Of a stretch of DNA of 48,911 nucleotides, positions 26,632 through 35,429 are shown in pieces. The DNA comes from JAPLDP01 sp964628285 (GTDB lineage Bacteria; Bacteroidota; Bacteroidia; Bacteroidales; JAGONC01), in NCBI GenBank assembly GCA_964628285.1, contig CAZVNP010000022.1, positions 1 through 48,911 on the forward strand, in the 5' to 3' direction. A program made the position numbers and the translations under genes. Each line of letters opens with the position of its first letter. Within the stretch, counting starts at the first letter, position 1. The notes beneath the pieces are model-generated. The model searched no databases, had not been told where the DNA came from, and saw only the letters and a program-made list of their open reading frames with translations.

Positions 26632-28017
26632 ATGAAAAGGGTTCTCATGCCTGTGTTCCTGTGGATGGTTATCTTCCTGTTATCCGGTAATGGAATTAAG
26701 GCCCAGATCTCCGATCAAAGCACCCTTGGTCCTAAATACGGCAAGGATAGCGCAAAATGTGTGATGGAAATATCACTCTACCGCGAATTCTATAAACAGT
26801 GGAGAGCCAGCAACTATCAAAGTAATGCCGTGAAAGACGCCATCAAGAGTTGGCGCTGGGTCTTTTTTAATTGCCCCCTGGGAACAGAAAATACTTATAT
26901 TGACGGTGCAAAGATGTACGAATATCGGATCCAGAATGAAAAAGATACAGCCAAAAGAAACAGGGACATCGACACGCTGATGATGATCTATGACCAGCGT
27001 ACTAAATATTTCCCTTTGCATTACCGCGAGAAAACACCCCAGGAAGGCGATATTCTGGGACGTAAAGGCATTGACCTGTATCAGTATAAGCCGTCAGCTT
27101 ACGAAAAAGCTTATGACATCCTCAAGCGTTCCGTTGAACTGAAAGGTAATTTATCTGATGCCGCAGTGGTGGTCTATTATTTTCTCCTCACCACACAGAT
27201 GGCCAATGAAAACAAAATCCCCAAGGACACGGTATTAAATACTTACGACCGCTTAATGGATATTATTGATTATAACCTGAAAACACAAACCGATCACGAA
27301 GTCATCAATGAGTTCAAGACAGCCATGAGCAGCCTCGACCAGATGTTCGAGCCTTTTGCCTCCTGCGATGACATCATCGCCATTTCCACTAAAACGTTCA
27401 ATCAGAAAAGTAACGATCCTGAAGTCCTGAAAAAAATTATCGCCTTGCTGTACAGAAAAAATTGTACCGACTCACAACTGTATTTTGATGCCACCGTTAA
27501 ATTGTACCAGCTTGAGCCCTCTCCCGAATCGGCCTCTATTATCGGGAAGATGTATTTAAAAAAACAGGATTACCAGAATGCCATCAAATACCTGCTTGAT
27601 GCCACCCAGTCCTCTGACACGGCTTTACGTGCCGATTGTTATTTATTACTCGCCGACTCATACCGTCTTACGTCCGATTATCCCAAGGCACGATCCTTTG
27701 CTTACAAATCACTGGAGTTAAGACCAAAAGACGGGAATGCCTATATCCTTATCGGCGATCTTTATGCCTTAAGCGCCAAAGATTGCGGGACTGACGACTT
27801 CACACAGAAAACAGCCTACTGGGCGGCCGTGGATAAATACATCAAGGCAAAAAGCGTGGACCCCTCAGTGGCCGCCACCGCTGATGAACGCATCGAAACC
27901 TACTCAAAAGCTTTCCCCTCCCTGCAGGATAACTTTTTTCACGACCTTAAGGATGGTGACACCTATGAGGTAGATTGCTGGATTAATGAAACAACAACCG
28001 TCAGATCGGCAAAATGA
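26632..28017 (+). CDS. Secreted TPR-repeat protein (copy 1)
   Basis: A 461-residue exported protein: signal peptide ending GIKAQ (~residue 25), then a Cys-containing N-terminal domain (CVMEISLYREFYKQW, SWRWVFFNCP) and several TPR helices toward the C-terminus (DYPKARSFAYKSLELRPKDGNAYILIGDLYA). It ends in the tail CWINETTTVRSAK. It is clearly homologous along its whole length to the next gene. Proteins of this type usually follow the barrel protein and precede LptC in Bacteroidota, suggesting a periplasmic scaffold in envelope assembly; the precise role is unknown. Confidence 0.82.
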   Translation: MKRVLMPVFLWMVIFLLSGNGIKAQISDQSTLGPKYGKDSAKCVMEISLYREFYKQWRASNYQSNAVKDAIKSWRWVFFNCPLGTENTYIDGAKMYEYRIQNEKDTAKRNRDIDTLMMIYDQRTKYFPLHYREKTPQEGDILGRKGIDLYQYKPSAYEKAYDILKRSVELKGNLSDAAVVVYYFLLTTQMANENKIPKDTVLNTYDRLMDIIDYNLKTQTDHEVINEFKTAMSSLDQMFEPFASCDDIIAISTKTFNQKSNDPEVLKKIIALLYRKNCTDSQLYFDATVKLYQLEPSPESASIIGKMYLKKQDYQNAIKYLLDATQSSDTALRADCYLLLADSYRLTSDYPKARSFAYKSLELRPKDGNAYILIGDLYALSAKDCGTDDFTQKTAYWAAVDKYIKAKSVDPSVAATADERIETYSKAFPSLQDNFFHDLKDGDTYEVDCWINETTTVRSAK

Positions 28018-28050
28018 ACCGACAAAACATTATATTATAGCATCTGAAAA

Positions 28051-29409
28051 ATGAACAAATCGGGTATCACAGTGGTGATCATGCTTCTGCTGTTTAACAC
28101 GGCGCTGTTCGGTCAGAAATACGGCCATGGACAGGATAGTGTTAATTGTATCGAAAACCTGTCATTATACAGAATTAATTACAAAATATGGAAAGACCAC
28201 GACTTCGATGAAAAGGTCATCAAACAGGTGCCCATTTTGTCACCATGGCGCTGGGTCTTTTTCAACTGCCCTGAATCGAGCCAGAACATTTATATCGATG
28301 GCGTGACTATCCTGAAATATATGATCGATAAAGCGCCCGACGATTCCATACGCAGAAAATACATCGATACGTTGATGATGGTTTACGACCAGCGCATTAA
28401 ATATTTCGGCTCGTCCCCCACCAGCCGCGAGGGGCTCGTTCTGGGCCGCAAAGGCGTGGACCTGTATTCCTTGTTGCCCGATAAATATTATGAGGTGTAT
28501 CAAATTCTGAAACGGTCGGTTGATCTGGAAGGAAATGAATCGACAGGAGCCGTGCTGGTTTACTACTTTATTACAACCATTGCCTCGGCCGTTAATGGCG
28601 ATATTGATTCCACGGCGATCGTTGAAACGTATGATAAAGTGATTTCAATAGCCGATGAAAATATCAAGGCCGACAAATCGGATCCTGAAGAACTCGCTGA
28701 CTGGCAGAATGTGAAAAAAAACATCGAAAGCAATTTCGAGCCTTTTGCTACCTGCGATGATATCGTTCGCATCTTTGAAAAAAAATTCGTGGCGACCCCT
28801 CATGATACCGACCTGTTGAAACAAATAACCACCATGCTCGACAGGAAAAACTGCACCAATACCGATCTCTTCTTTCAGGCTGCAAAAAATCTGTATGACC
28901 TGGCCCCCACACCCGAATCGGGTTATCTGATGGGTATCATGAACATGAGAAAAGAAAATTATGAAGAGGCGGCCAAATATTTCTTCGAAGCACTTAACAA
29001 CCTTCAGGATAGCAGTCTGATATCCAATGCTGACCTGATGCTGGCGAATATATACATGAACCTCAATGATTATCCCAAAGCACGGGCCTATGCTTACAAG
29101 GGCCTGGCCATAAACCCCGGTAACGGAAGCTTTTATATTCTGATCGGTGACCTTTATGCCCGCAGCGCCAACCAATGCGGCGACAATGACCTGACTAAGA
29201 AAGTGGCTTACTGGGCATCTGTCGACATGTACCAGAAAGCCAAAAGTGTCGACAGTTCTGTCACCGACATGGCCAACGAACGCATCGCAACATATTCCGG
29301 TTACTTTCCTTCGGTCGAAACCATATTCTTTTATGACCTCAAGGAGGGTCAACCATACACAGTCGGATGTTGGATAAATGAAACCACTACCGTCAGAGCA
29401 GCCAAATGA
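28051..29409 (+). CDS. Secreted TPR-repeat protein (copy 2, paralogue)
   Basis: A 452-residue tandem paralogue of the previous gene, 33 bases downstream. It shares the signal peptide type (ending LFGQ), the WRWVFFNCP block, RKNCTN in mid-protein, the TPR phrase DYPKARAYAYKGLAINPGNGS and a nearly identical tail (CWINETTTVRAAK). The matching order of all blocks shows duplication of a whole gene, and the extent of divergence shows it is not recent. Both copies retain open frames, so both are probably used, perhaps as partners. Confidence 0.82.
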   Translation: MNKSGITVVIMLLLFNTALFGQKYGHGQDSVNCIENLSLYRINYKIWKDHDFDEKVIKQVPILSPWRWVFFNCPESSQNIYIDGVTILKYMIDKAPDDSIRRKYIDTLMMVYDQRIKYFGSSPTSREGLVLGRKGVDLYSLLPDKYYEVYQILKRSVDLEGNESTGAVLVYYFITTIASAVNGDIDSTAIVETYDKVISIADENIKADKSDPEELADWQNVKKNIESNFEPFATCDDIVRIFEKKFVATPHDTDLLKQITTMLDRKNCTNTDLFFQAAKNLYDLAPTPESGYLMGIMNMRKENYEEAAKYFFEALNNLQDSSLISNADLMLANIYMNLNDYPKARAYAYKGLAINPGNGSFYILIGDLYARSANQCGDNDLTKKVAYWASVDMYQKAKSVDSSVTDMANERIATYSGYFPSVETIFFYDLKEGQPYTVGCWINETTTVRAAK

Positions 29410-30001
29410 AAGGGTATTGATTTTTCTTAAAGAGCGCTTTTGGAAAATGTTGCCCCTGATGATCGGGATACTCTCATCTTTCCTCCTGGTCTTTCAGTCC
29501 TGCGAGAATGATGTCAAAACCGTCAAGCTGGTGACAGCCCTCGATACACTGCCTGTGGAGACAGTCAGCAATATCGAGGTCGTGCAGACCGACTCGGGGA
29601 AAGTATCTTTTGTTTTAACAAGTCCCCTGTTGAAACGTTATGAAGGTAATGACCCTTATATTGAGTTCCCTGAAGGTCTGAAAATTGTCTTTTATGATAC
29701 GGCTATGAACATAAAATCACAACTGACAGCCAACTATGGAATCAGTTATGAAAAAAGAAAAATCATGGAAGCAAAAAACGATGTGGAGGTGGTCAATTAC
29801 CAGAAAAATGAAAAATTAAACACCGAACATCTGGTCTGGGATCAAAAACAAAAACTGATCTACTCGGATGTCTTTGTGAAAATCACCACCAGCGATAAAA
29901 CCATTTACGGTGAGAACGGCATGGATGCCGATGAACAGTTCGACAGCTGGAAACTTAAAAAGGCCAAGGGTAATATATTCGTCAATCAGGATAAGTATTG
30001 A
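29378..30001 (+). CDS. lptC: LPS export ABC transporter periplasmic protein LptC
   Basis: A membrane-anchored LptC-type protein that would pass lipopolysaccharide from the LptBFG transporter to LptA. After a hydrophobic signal (MLPLMIGILSSFLLVFQSC) comes the OstA-like beta-jellyroll: PYIEFPEGLKIVFYD, SQLTANYGISYEK, MEAKNDVEVVNYQ and TIYGENGMDADEQFDSW, all LptC hallmarks in Bacteroidota. The Cys after FQS suggests lipidation. The start is uncertain: the ATG at 29378 overlaps the TPR gene by 32 bases, a TTG at 29417 gives the best lipoprotein signal, and the ATG at 29447 gives a signal without a basic head. Confidence 0.85.
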   Translation: MKPLPSEQPNERVLIFLKERFWKMLPLMIGILSSFLLVFQSCENDVKTVKLVTALDTLPVETVSNIEVVQTDSGKVSFVLTSPLLKRYEGNDPYIEFPEGLKIVFYDTAMNIKSQLTANYGISYEKRKIMEAKNDVEVVNYQKNEKLNTEHLVWDQKQKLIYSDVFVKITTSDKTIYGENGMDADEQFDSWKLKKAKGNIFVNQDKY

Positions 30002-30031
30002 AATGTACATCGATCGCGTTTTCATGAAGGT

Positions 30032-31306
30032 ATGCCAACCATGCAACCCTGGATAACCGTCATTATAACACTGTTGTTGTCGGCCTTCTTTTCCGGCATG
30101 GAGATCGCTTTCATTACGGCTAACAAATTAAGAACGGAGCTGGATAAAAGCCACGGTCTTCTGTCGGCCAGGATCATGTCGGCATTTAATAAAACACCCT
30201 CACGTTTCATTGGGGCCTTGCTTCTCGGCAATAACATCGCCCTGGTCATTTACGGCATCGCCATGGCAAAGATCCTTGGACCATTCTTCACCAATTTGCT
30301 TCCCGTTCACCTGCAAAGCGATTTTCTGAACCTGGTCATTCAAACCGTCATTGCAACACTGTTGATCCTTATCGTAGCCGAATTCCTACCCAAAACTCTC
30401 TTCCGGATTAATCCCAACAAAATCATCAATTTCTTCGCTGTTCCGGTCTATCTTTTCTATTATCTCTTTTATCCGGTCATCTATCTTTTCATGGGACTAT
30501 CCGAATTCATACTGAAAAAGGTCTTCCGTGTTAAATTCACCGAACAGGCTTACGACTTCACACCCATTGACCTGGATCATTTCCTCGCCGAATATTCGGC
30601 TTATCTTCAGGAAAAATTTGAACTGCCGCAGGAAATACAGATGTTCAAGAATGTCATCGAGTTCAGGAACATCAAATTGCGTGAATGCATGGTACCACGC
30701 ACTGAAATTGAAGCAATAGAGGAAAGTGAGCCCATCATGAGGTTGCGGCAGCAGTTTATTGAAACAGGTTATTCCAGACTGCTGGTCTTTAAGGATCATA
30801 TTGATAATATCACAGGGTATGTTCATGCCTTTGACCTGTTCAGGAACCCACCCAACATTAAGACAATTGCCAATCCCATCATGATTGTTCCCGAGACCAT
30901 GCCTGCCAATAAGGCCCTGACCTCCTTCATCGATCAGCATATCGGCATCGCAGTGGTCGTGGATGAATTCGGAGGGACATCAGGGATGGTCACAATCGAG
31001 GATATCATTGAAGAAATACTTGGGGAGATTGAAGATGAATACGACACCGAAGAGTTGATTGATAAGCAGATCGGTGAGAATGAATTCATTTTCTCAGGAC
31101 GGCTCGAAATCGATTATCTGAATGAGAAATACAACCTGAAAATTCCCGGGTCGGAAGAATATGAAACCCTTGCCGGCTTCATCCTCCATCATCATGACAG
31201 CATCCCCGGCTTAAAAGATCAGATCGTAATCGGTTCATTCGTTTTTTATATCATCCAGGCTACCGGATCCAGGATTGAAAAAGTCAGGCTGGTCATCAAG
31301 AAGTGA
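30032..31306 (+). CDS. CNNM/HlyC-CorC family transporter-like protein
   Basis: A 424-residue membrane protein with the three standard modules: an N-terminal DUF21/CNNM membrane domain of four helices (LLSAFFSGMEIAFI, LLGNNIALVIYG, ~1-190), a cytoplasmic CBS pair (EFRNIKLRECMVPR, FIDQHIGIAVVVDEFGGTSGMVTIEDI, ~200-335) and a C-terminal CorC_HlyC domain. Relatives export Mg2+ or other divalent cations; in gliding Bacteroidota a close relative is GldE, and no other gld genes are here to support that name. The ATG at 30041 is an alternative start. It is co-directional with lptC at 30 bases. Confidence 0.9.
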   Translation: MPTMQPWITVIITLLLSAFFSGMEIAFITANKLRTELDKSHGLLSARIMSAFNKTPSRFIGALLLGNNIALVIYGIAMAKILGPFFTNLLPVHLQSDFLNLVIQTVIATLLILIVAEFLPKTLFRINPNKIINFFAVPVYLFYYLFYPVIYLFMGLSEFILKKVFRVKFTEQAYDFTPIDLDHFLAEYSAYLQEKFELPQEIQMFKNVIEFRNIKLRECMVPRTEIEAIEESEPIMRLRQQFIETGYSRLLVFKDHIDNITGYVHAFDLFRNPPNIKTIANPIMIVPETMPANKALTSFIDQHIGIAVVVDEFGGTSGMVTIEDIIEEILGEIEDEYDTEELIDKQIGENEFIFSGRLEIDYLNEKYNLKIPGSEEYETLAGFILHHHDSIPGLKDQIVIGSFVFYIIQATGSRIEKVRLVIKK

Positions 31307-31397
31307 AGGCTTACCCGGCAGCAGCCTTGCCGATCAGTTATGTAACCTGCCTCCTCTGCCTGTCATTGAATCACACATGAGCACAGGACAGAAAATA

Positions 31398-32672
31398 ATG
31401 GCCTTGGTCGATTGCAATAATTTTTATGCATCCTGCGAGCGCATTTTCAATCCAGTGTTGGAAGGCCAACCTGTCGTCGTGCTCTCAAATAACGATGGAT
31501 GCATCATCGCCCGTTCCGAAGAGGCCAAACAACTTGGCGTCAAAATGGGGGTGCCGGCCTTCGAAATCAAATCCTTGCTCGAAAAAAACAACATCGCGGT
31601 GTTCTCGACGAATTATGAACTGTATGGCGATATTTCACAGAGGGTAATGACCATATTGGCTCAGTTCTCTCCTTCGCTTGAAATTTATTCCATCGATGAA
31701 GCTTTCCTCGACCTCACAGGAATCAGGACTGATCCGGATGAATTCGGGAAAAAAATAGCCTCCACCATCAGAAAATGGACAGGCATACCGGTAACCATAG
31801 GCATTGCGCCGACCAAAACGCTGGCCAAGTTAGCCAACCACATAGCTAAAGAAAAAGGCTGGTGGGGTCTGGTGCTGGATCCTTCCCGCGAGGATACCGT
31901 GGATCGTTGGCTGCAGGCCATCCCCGTTGAAGAAATATGGGGTATCGGACCGCAATTTACCACCTTTCTTAACCGCTATCATACCCTGACGGCCTGTGAC
32001 CTTAAAAAAGCCCCTGAGAAATGGGTACGGCAACATCTGGGTGTCGTGGGGGTGAGAACGGTCAATGAACTCCGGGGACAACCCTGCTATACGGTCGTCA
32101 ATGTCCCGGCTGAACGCAAGGGTCTTTGTGTCTCACGCTCATTTGGAAAAACGACAACCGTTTACGAAGAGCTGGAACAGGCCACCACCGCTTTTGTGGC
32201 CACCGTGGCTGAAAAACTGCGCAAGCAAAAAAGCGTGGCACAGGCGCTGACGATCTTTGTTATGACCAACCGGTTTGCCAAAGGACCACACTATGTCAAC
32301 GGAATAACCGTTAAATTGCCCGTGGCCACCAACAGCACCATTGAGATGATCCATCACACGGTGAAAGCCCTGAAAAAGATATACCGGAAAGGATATAATT
32401 ATAAAAAATCCGGTGTCATCGCCACGGAGATCATCCCAGAAAATACATTGCAATGTGCCCTGTGGGATGATGTCGACAGGGAGAAACATAAAAAAATCAC
32501 AGCGATAATGGATAACATCAATGCGAGAATGGGTAAAGGCAAAGTTAAATTTGCCATACAGGGCACACAACGGGGCTGGAAGATGAGGCAGGAAAAACTT
32601 TCACCGGCTTATACGACCCGGTGGGACGATCTGCTGACCATTGACATAACAAAAGAGATACAGGATTGTTAA
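31398..32672 (+). CDS. umuC: Y-family DNA polymerase V subunit UmuC
   Basis: A 424-residue translesion DNA polymerase. The first block ALVDCNNFYASCE carries metal-binding Asp5, and YSIDEAF carries the Asp100-Glu101 pair that coordinates the second metal. The steric-gate region, the helix-hairpin-helix segment (IWGIGPQFTTFLNRY) and the little-finger domain plus UmuC C-terminal extension follow. The length matches E. coli UmuC (422). An in-frame ATG at 31377 would add seven residues; the frame to 31275 overlaps the CNNM gene and is rejected. No umuD gene is adjacent, so the UmuD' partner must be elsewhere or missing. It is followed by an SRAP gene. Confidence 0.93.
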   Translation: MALVDCNNFYASCERIFNPVLEGQPVVVLSNNDGCIIARSEEAKQLGVKMGVPAFEIKSLLEKNNIAVFSTNYELYGDISQRVMTILAQFSPSLEIYSIDEAFLDLTGIRTDPDEFGKKIASTIRKWTGIPVTIGIAPTKTLAKLANHIAKEKGWWGLVLDPSREDTVDRWLQAIPVEEIWGIGPQFTTFLNRYHTLTACDLKKAPEKWVRQHLGVVGVRTVNELRGQPCYTVVNVPAERKGLCVSRSFGKTTTVYEELEQATTAFVATVAEKLRKQKSVAQALTIFVMTNRFAKGPHYVNGITVKLPVATNSTIEMIHHTVKALKKIYRKGYNYKKSGVIATEIIPENTLQCALWDDVDREKHKKITAIMDNINARMGKGKVKFAIQGTQRGWKMRQEKLSPAYTTRWDDLLTIDITKEIQDC

Positions 32673-32707
32673 TCCAGGTAACGGTAACGAATTAAACCCT
32701 TTGAAAG

Positions 32708-33367
32708 ATGTGCGGAAGGTTTTCTTTTTCTCCAAACGAAATCATTATAGAAGAACGGTTCGACATCGATATTGAAGAAGGTGTCTACCAACCCCGCTAT
32801 AATTGTGCGCCGTCACAAAACCTGGCGGTCATCTCCAATGCCGAGCCGGGCCGTCTCAGTTTTTACCGCTGGGGTCTCATCCCTTTCTGGGCCAAAGATA
32901 TATCGGTAGGAAACCGGATGATCAATGCCAAGGCCGAAACCATTCTTGAAAAGGTATCGTTCCGTCATGCCTTCCGGGGTAACCGCTGTCTGGTCTTAAG
33001 TGACGGATTTTATGAATGGAAAAAAGAAAAAAATGACAGGATCCCTTACCGCATCACCCTTAAAAACGGTGAACCCTTTGCCATGGCCGGTATCTGGGAC
33101 ACCTGGAAAAATCCTGCCGGCGCCGTGGTGAACTCCTTCGCCATCATCACCACCACACCTAACACACTCATCGAATCCATTCACGACCGCATGCCGGTCA
33201 TCATCCTGCGTGAAAATGAAAAAGACTGGCTCAATAGGAATGACACCGACCTCCTGCTCCATTTCCTGCAACCTTATCCCGCCGGTGACATGGAGGCTTA
33301 TCCTGTGTCAAAGCTGGTCAATTCACCCTCCAACGATCGTCCGGAAGTCATAAGGCGGATGAATTGA
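32708..33367 (+). CDS. SRAP/HMCES (YedK-like) abasic-site crosslinking protein
   Basis: A 219-residue SRAP-domain protein that forms a covalent thiazolidine link through its N-terminal cysteine to abasic sites in single-stranded DNA, shielding them during replication. Catalytic Cys2 follows the initiator Met directly (MCGRFSF). Asn73 in MINAKAET, Glu103 in DGFYEWKK and His159 in IHDRMPVI fill the other active-site positions, and the conserved PRYNCAPSQ block is present. The requirement for Cys at position 2 fixes the start at 32708. It follows umuC by 35 bases; SRAP genes are known neighbours of SOS polymerases, so a shared DNA-damage role is likely. Confidence 0.94.
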   Translation: MCGRFSFSPNEIIIEERFDIDIEEGVYQPRYNCAPSQNLAVISNAEPGRLSFYRWGLIPFWAKDISVGNRMINAKAETILEKVSFRHAFRGNRCLVLSDGFYEWKKEKNDRIPYRITLKNGEPFAMAGIWDTWKNPAGAVVNSFAIITTTPNTLIESIHDRMPVIILRENEKDWLNRNDTDLLLHFLQPYPAGDMEAYPVSKLVNSPSNDRPEVIRRMN

Positions 33368-33387
33368 CGGGACAGCCCGTCCGGCGG

Positions 33388-34380
33388 TCATGGTATCATC
33401 AGATTGCATCCCCTGATGTCACTGTTGTCGAGGCGCCCCAGGACCTCAAACGTACCGTCGTCATAAGTACGTCCCAGATCATCTGTGGCAATGAAAGAAC
33501 AGGAATAAAGATTAGCCAGGTCAATGACGTTGATGCCTCCTGTGGTGCCGTGACCCACTAAGGTCAGCGGGTCATTCGTATCCCTGATCAGAACCTTCAT
33601 CCAGGGAGGGCATCTGAAACGGCCATGACCCTTGGAATAAGCCTGGGATAAGAGCTCCGTCATGCCGTATTCAGAGTGTATGACCTCCACCCCGAATCCC
33701 CCGGTCAATCGCATTTGCAACTCCTCCCTGGTCAGTTCCCTGCGGCGGCCTTTCATGCCTCCTGTCTCCATGACAGTGAGGCGGGGCAGATCAAACTGAA
33801 AACGCTCGATAAAATCAAGCAGGGCGAAGGAAACGCCCACCAGCATGGCCTGCTGACCCTCATCGTCAAGCTGTTGCAGGACATGGGCCAGCTTGTCAAA
33901 GTCCTGGAGGTAAAAACCACTTGCCCTGTGACCACTTAATTTTATCAAATGCTCCATCATAGATACAAGAGATGAGCCTTCACGTTCAAGGTAGGATGGC
34001 AATAAAGCAAGAAAAGCATATTTGCTCGGAAGACCGTAGTGGTATGTGAAACCCTTAAATACACTGGTCAGATAGAGTGAACGGTCAAGCACATAGTGAC
34101 GTGAAGTTCGCCCGGCTGTCGTACCGCTGCTGTTAAATATCACCTCAGTCCCCCGGTCACCGGAAATAACTTCATGGTATCTGAAAAATCCGATAGGCAG
34201 AAAGGGAATCTGACCGGCTGTGGTGACCTTGTCATCAGGCACATGAATGGCATCAATATACGACCTGTAGACCGCATTATAATTGTACTGAAAACGAAAT
34301 ATTTCAAGAGCATAAGCGTTAAATGCTTCAGAAGACGTGATATCGAACAGCACGGATTTAATATTCTCAACGGATTTCAT
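33388..34380 (-). CDS. LuxE-like acyl-protein synthetase / acyltransferase
   Basis: A 330-residue member of the LuxE branch of the adenylate-forming superfamily. The ATP-loop motif NSSGTT stands at about residue 84, followed by SEYGMTELLSQAY and the TDDLGR hinge aspartate region, and the C-terminal small domain is short as in LuxE (usual length ~370). LuxE activates a fatty acid and hands it to a protein thiol; outside luminous bacteria, relatives lie near surface-glycan or lipid genes and their substrates are unknown. No luxC or luxD homologue is in the window, so bioluminescence is not implied. Convergent with the SRAP gene; a GACGGG/CCCGTC hairpin (33366-33381) lies at the junction. Confidence 0.8.
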   Translation of the reverse strand: MKSVENIKSVLFDITSSEAFNAYALEIFRFQYNYNAVYRSYIDAIHVPDDKVTTAGQIPFLPIGFFRYHEVISGDRGTEVIFNSSGTTAGRTSRHYVLDRSLYLTSVFKGFTYHYGLPSKYAFLALLPSYLEREGSSLVSMMEHLIKLSGHRASGFYLQDFDKLAHVLQQLDDEGQQAMLVGVSFALLDFIERFQFDLPRLTVMETGGMKGRRRELTREELQMRLTGGFGVEVIHSEYGMTELLSQAYSKGHGRFRCPPWMKVLIRDTNDPLTLVGHGTTGGINVIDLANLYSCSFIATDDLGRTYDDGTFEVLGRLDNSDIRGCNLMIP

Positions 34381-34420
34381 CGGGAAGCGGTATTATGGAT
34401 GCCTGTCAGATTATCTTTAT

Positions 34421-34428
34421 TAACTTTG
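34421..34428 (+). promoter_or_regulatory. Promoter -7 element for lipoprotein gene
   Basis: TAACTTTG is an exact TAnnTTTG match 19 bases before the ATG at 34448. It also excludes the ATG at 34430 as a useful start, since transcription would begin near 34435. Confidence 0.55.
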
Positions 34429-34447
34429 TATGCCAAACAGTTATTGC

Positions 34448-34975
34448 ATGAAATCAGGCTCAAAGATAACCATCATCTTTCTATTATTGTTGATTTACTC
34501 TCTCACGGGATGCCTTAAGCAGGAGGAGTTCCCCATTGAACCTCAGATTACCTACAACGGCTTTCTTAAGATCCAGGATTCAACAGGCATAGATAACCGC
34601 GGGGTCATTGAAATAGGGTATACCGATGGCGATGGCGATATCGGACTGAGCGACTCCGAAACCGATCCCCCATATGACTATAATCTGTTCCTGATCTATT
34701 TTGAAAAGCAAAACGGCATCTTTAAAAAAGTGGATGTCACCTATTTTAATGACTCCACCAATCAATTCGACACACTCAATATGAATGCGCGGATACCTGT
34801 GCTCACACCTCAGGGACGCCATAAGGCCATAAAAGGCATCATCCAGGATACCGTCTTTATCAATAATCCCCTGTCAGCTTATGATACCATACGGTTCGAT
34901 ATTTACATCAAAGACCACGCGCTGCATGTGAGTAATACCGTCAGCACACAGGAAATCGTGGTTAAGAAGAATTGA
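34448..34975 (+). CDS. Hypothetical lipoprotein
   Basis: A 175-residue predicted lipoprotein: a short basic head and hydrophobic stretch (MKSGSKITIIFLLLLIYS) lead to the lipobox LTGC. The mature part is all-beta in appearance, with the acidic calcium-loop-like motif YTDGDGDIGLSDSE, a NLFLIYFEKQNGIF strand and a closing ALHVSNTV strand. Similar orphan lipoproteins with the TDGDGDIG motif recur in Bacteroidota, but I know no function for them. The Asp-rich loop could bind Ca2+. Confidence 0.75.
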   Translation: MKSGSKITIIFLLLLIYSLTGCLKQEEFPIEPQITYNGFLKIQDSTGIDNRGVIEIGYTDGDGDIGLSDSETDPPYDYNLFLIYFEKQNGIFKKVDVTYFNDSTNQFDTLNMNARIPVLTPQGRHKAIKGIIQDTVFINNPLSAYDTIRFDIYIKDHALHVSNTVSTQEIVVKKN

Positions 34976-34985
34976 TAATCAATTG

Positions 34986-35429
34986 TCAGAATGTGAAATA
35001 CTTACGCAAGGTCAGTTTTCTGATGACCTTGTCGATTAAAACCAGGGACACCCCTCCGATCAGTATAACCAGGGGCAGTCTTGATTTGGTGAAAAAAGCC
35101 AGGAAATTGCTCAGCCCTTCCGAAATATTCTTAAAAGAGTTTACCATCATCGTATAATCTTTCACGCTGATCTTTTCAGGGCTGATATTGAAACCCAGAA
35201 TGGTCCAGTCGAAAAAGAAAAGGAAATAACCCAGCACAATGAAACCGGTGGCGATCAGTATCCACCCTTTAAGGGAAATAAGAGGTTGGTTATAGGCCTG
35301 CTCATGTTTTGCCTCGCTGCTGATCTTTTCCATGACCCTGTCCGTGAAATCGCCTGGAAGAGTCTCAGGATGTGAATGTTTCAGAAGCGATTTTAAAAAT
35401 TGATCCCCTCTGTTCTTTTCATTATTCAT
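34986..35429 (-). CDS. Putative membrane anti-sigma factor
   Basis: A 147-residue protein whose start overlaps the ECF sigma stop by four bases (ATGA), so the two are translated together. The N-terminal ~60 residues are soluble (FLKSLLKHSHPETLPGDFTD). Two hydrophobic segments follow (WILIATGFIVLGYFLFFF at ~70-88 and PLVILIGGVSLVLIDKVI at ~117-134). Position, size and topology point to an anti-sigma factor that holds the sigma factor at the membrane, though no zinc-binding HxxxCxxC motif is visible, so it would be of a non-ZAS type. Confidence 0.65.
   Translation of the reverse strand: MNNEKNRGDQFLKSLLKHSHPETLPGDFTDRVMEKISSEAKHEQAYNQPLISLKGWILIATGFIVLGYFLFFFDWTILGFNISPEKISVKDYTMMVNSFKNISEGLSNFLAFFTKSRLPLVILIGGVSLVLIDKVIRKLTLRKYFTF

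Noticed and set aside
28645..29352. 235-residue minus-strand frame opposite TPR copy 2
   Set aside because: The plus-strand gene is supported by a full-length paralogue next door. The antisense frame has no counterpart in copy 1.
33366..33381. GACGGG/CCCGTC hairpin at the SRAP/LuxE-like junction as a terminator
   Set aside because: The stem is perfect but short, and no T-run follows on either strand.
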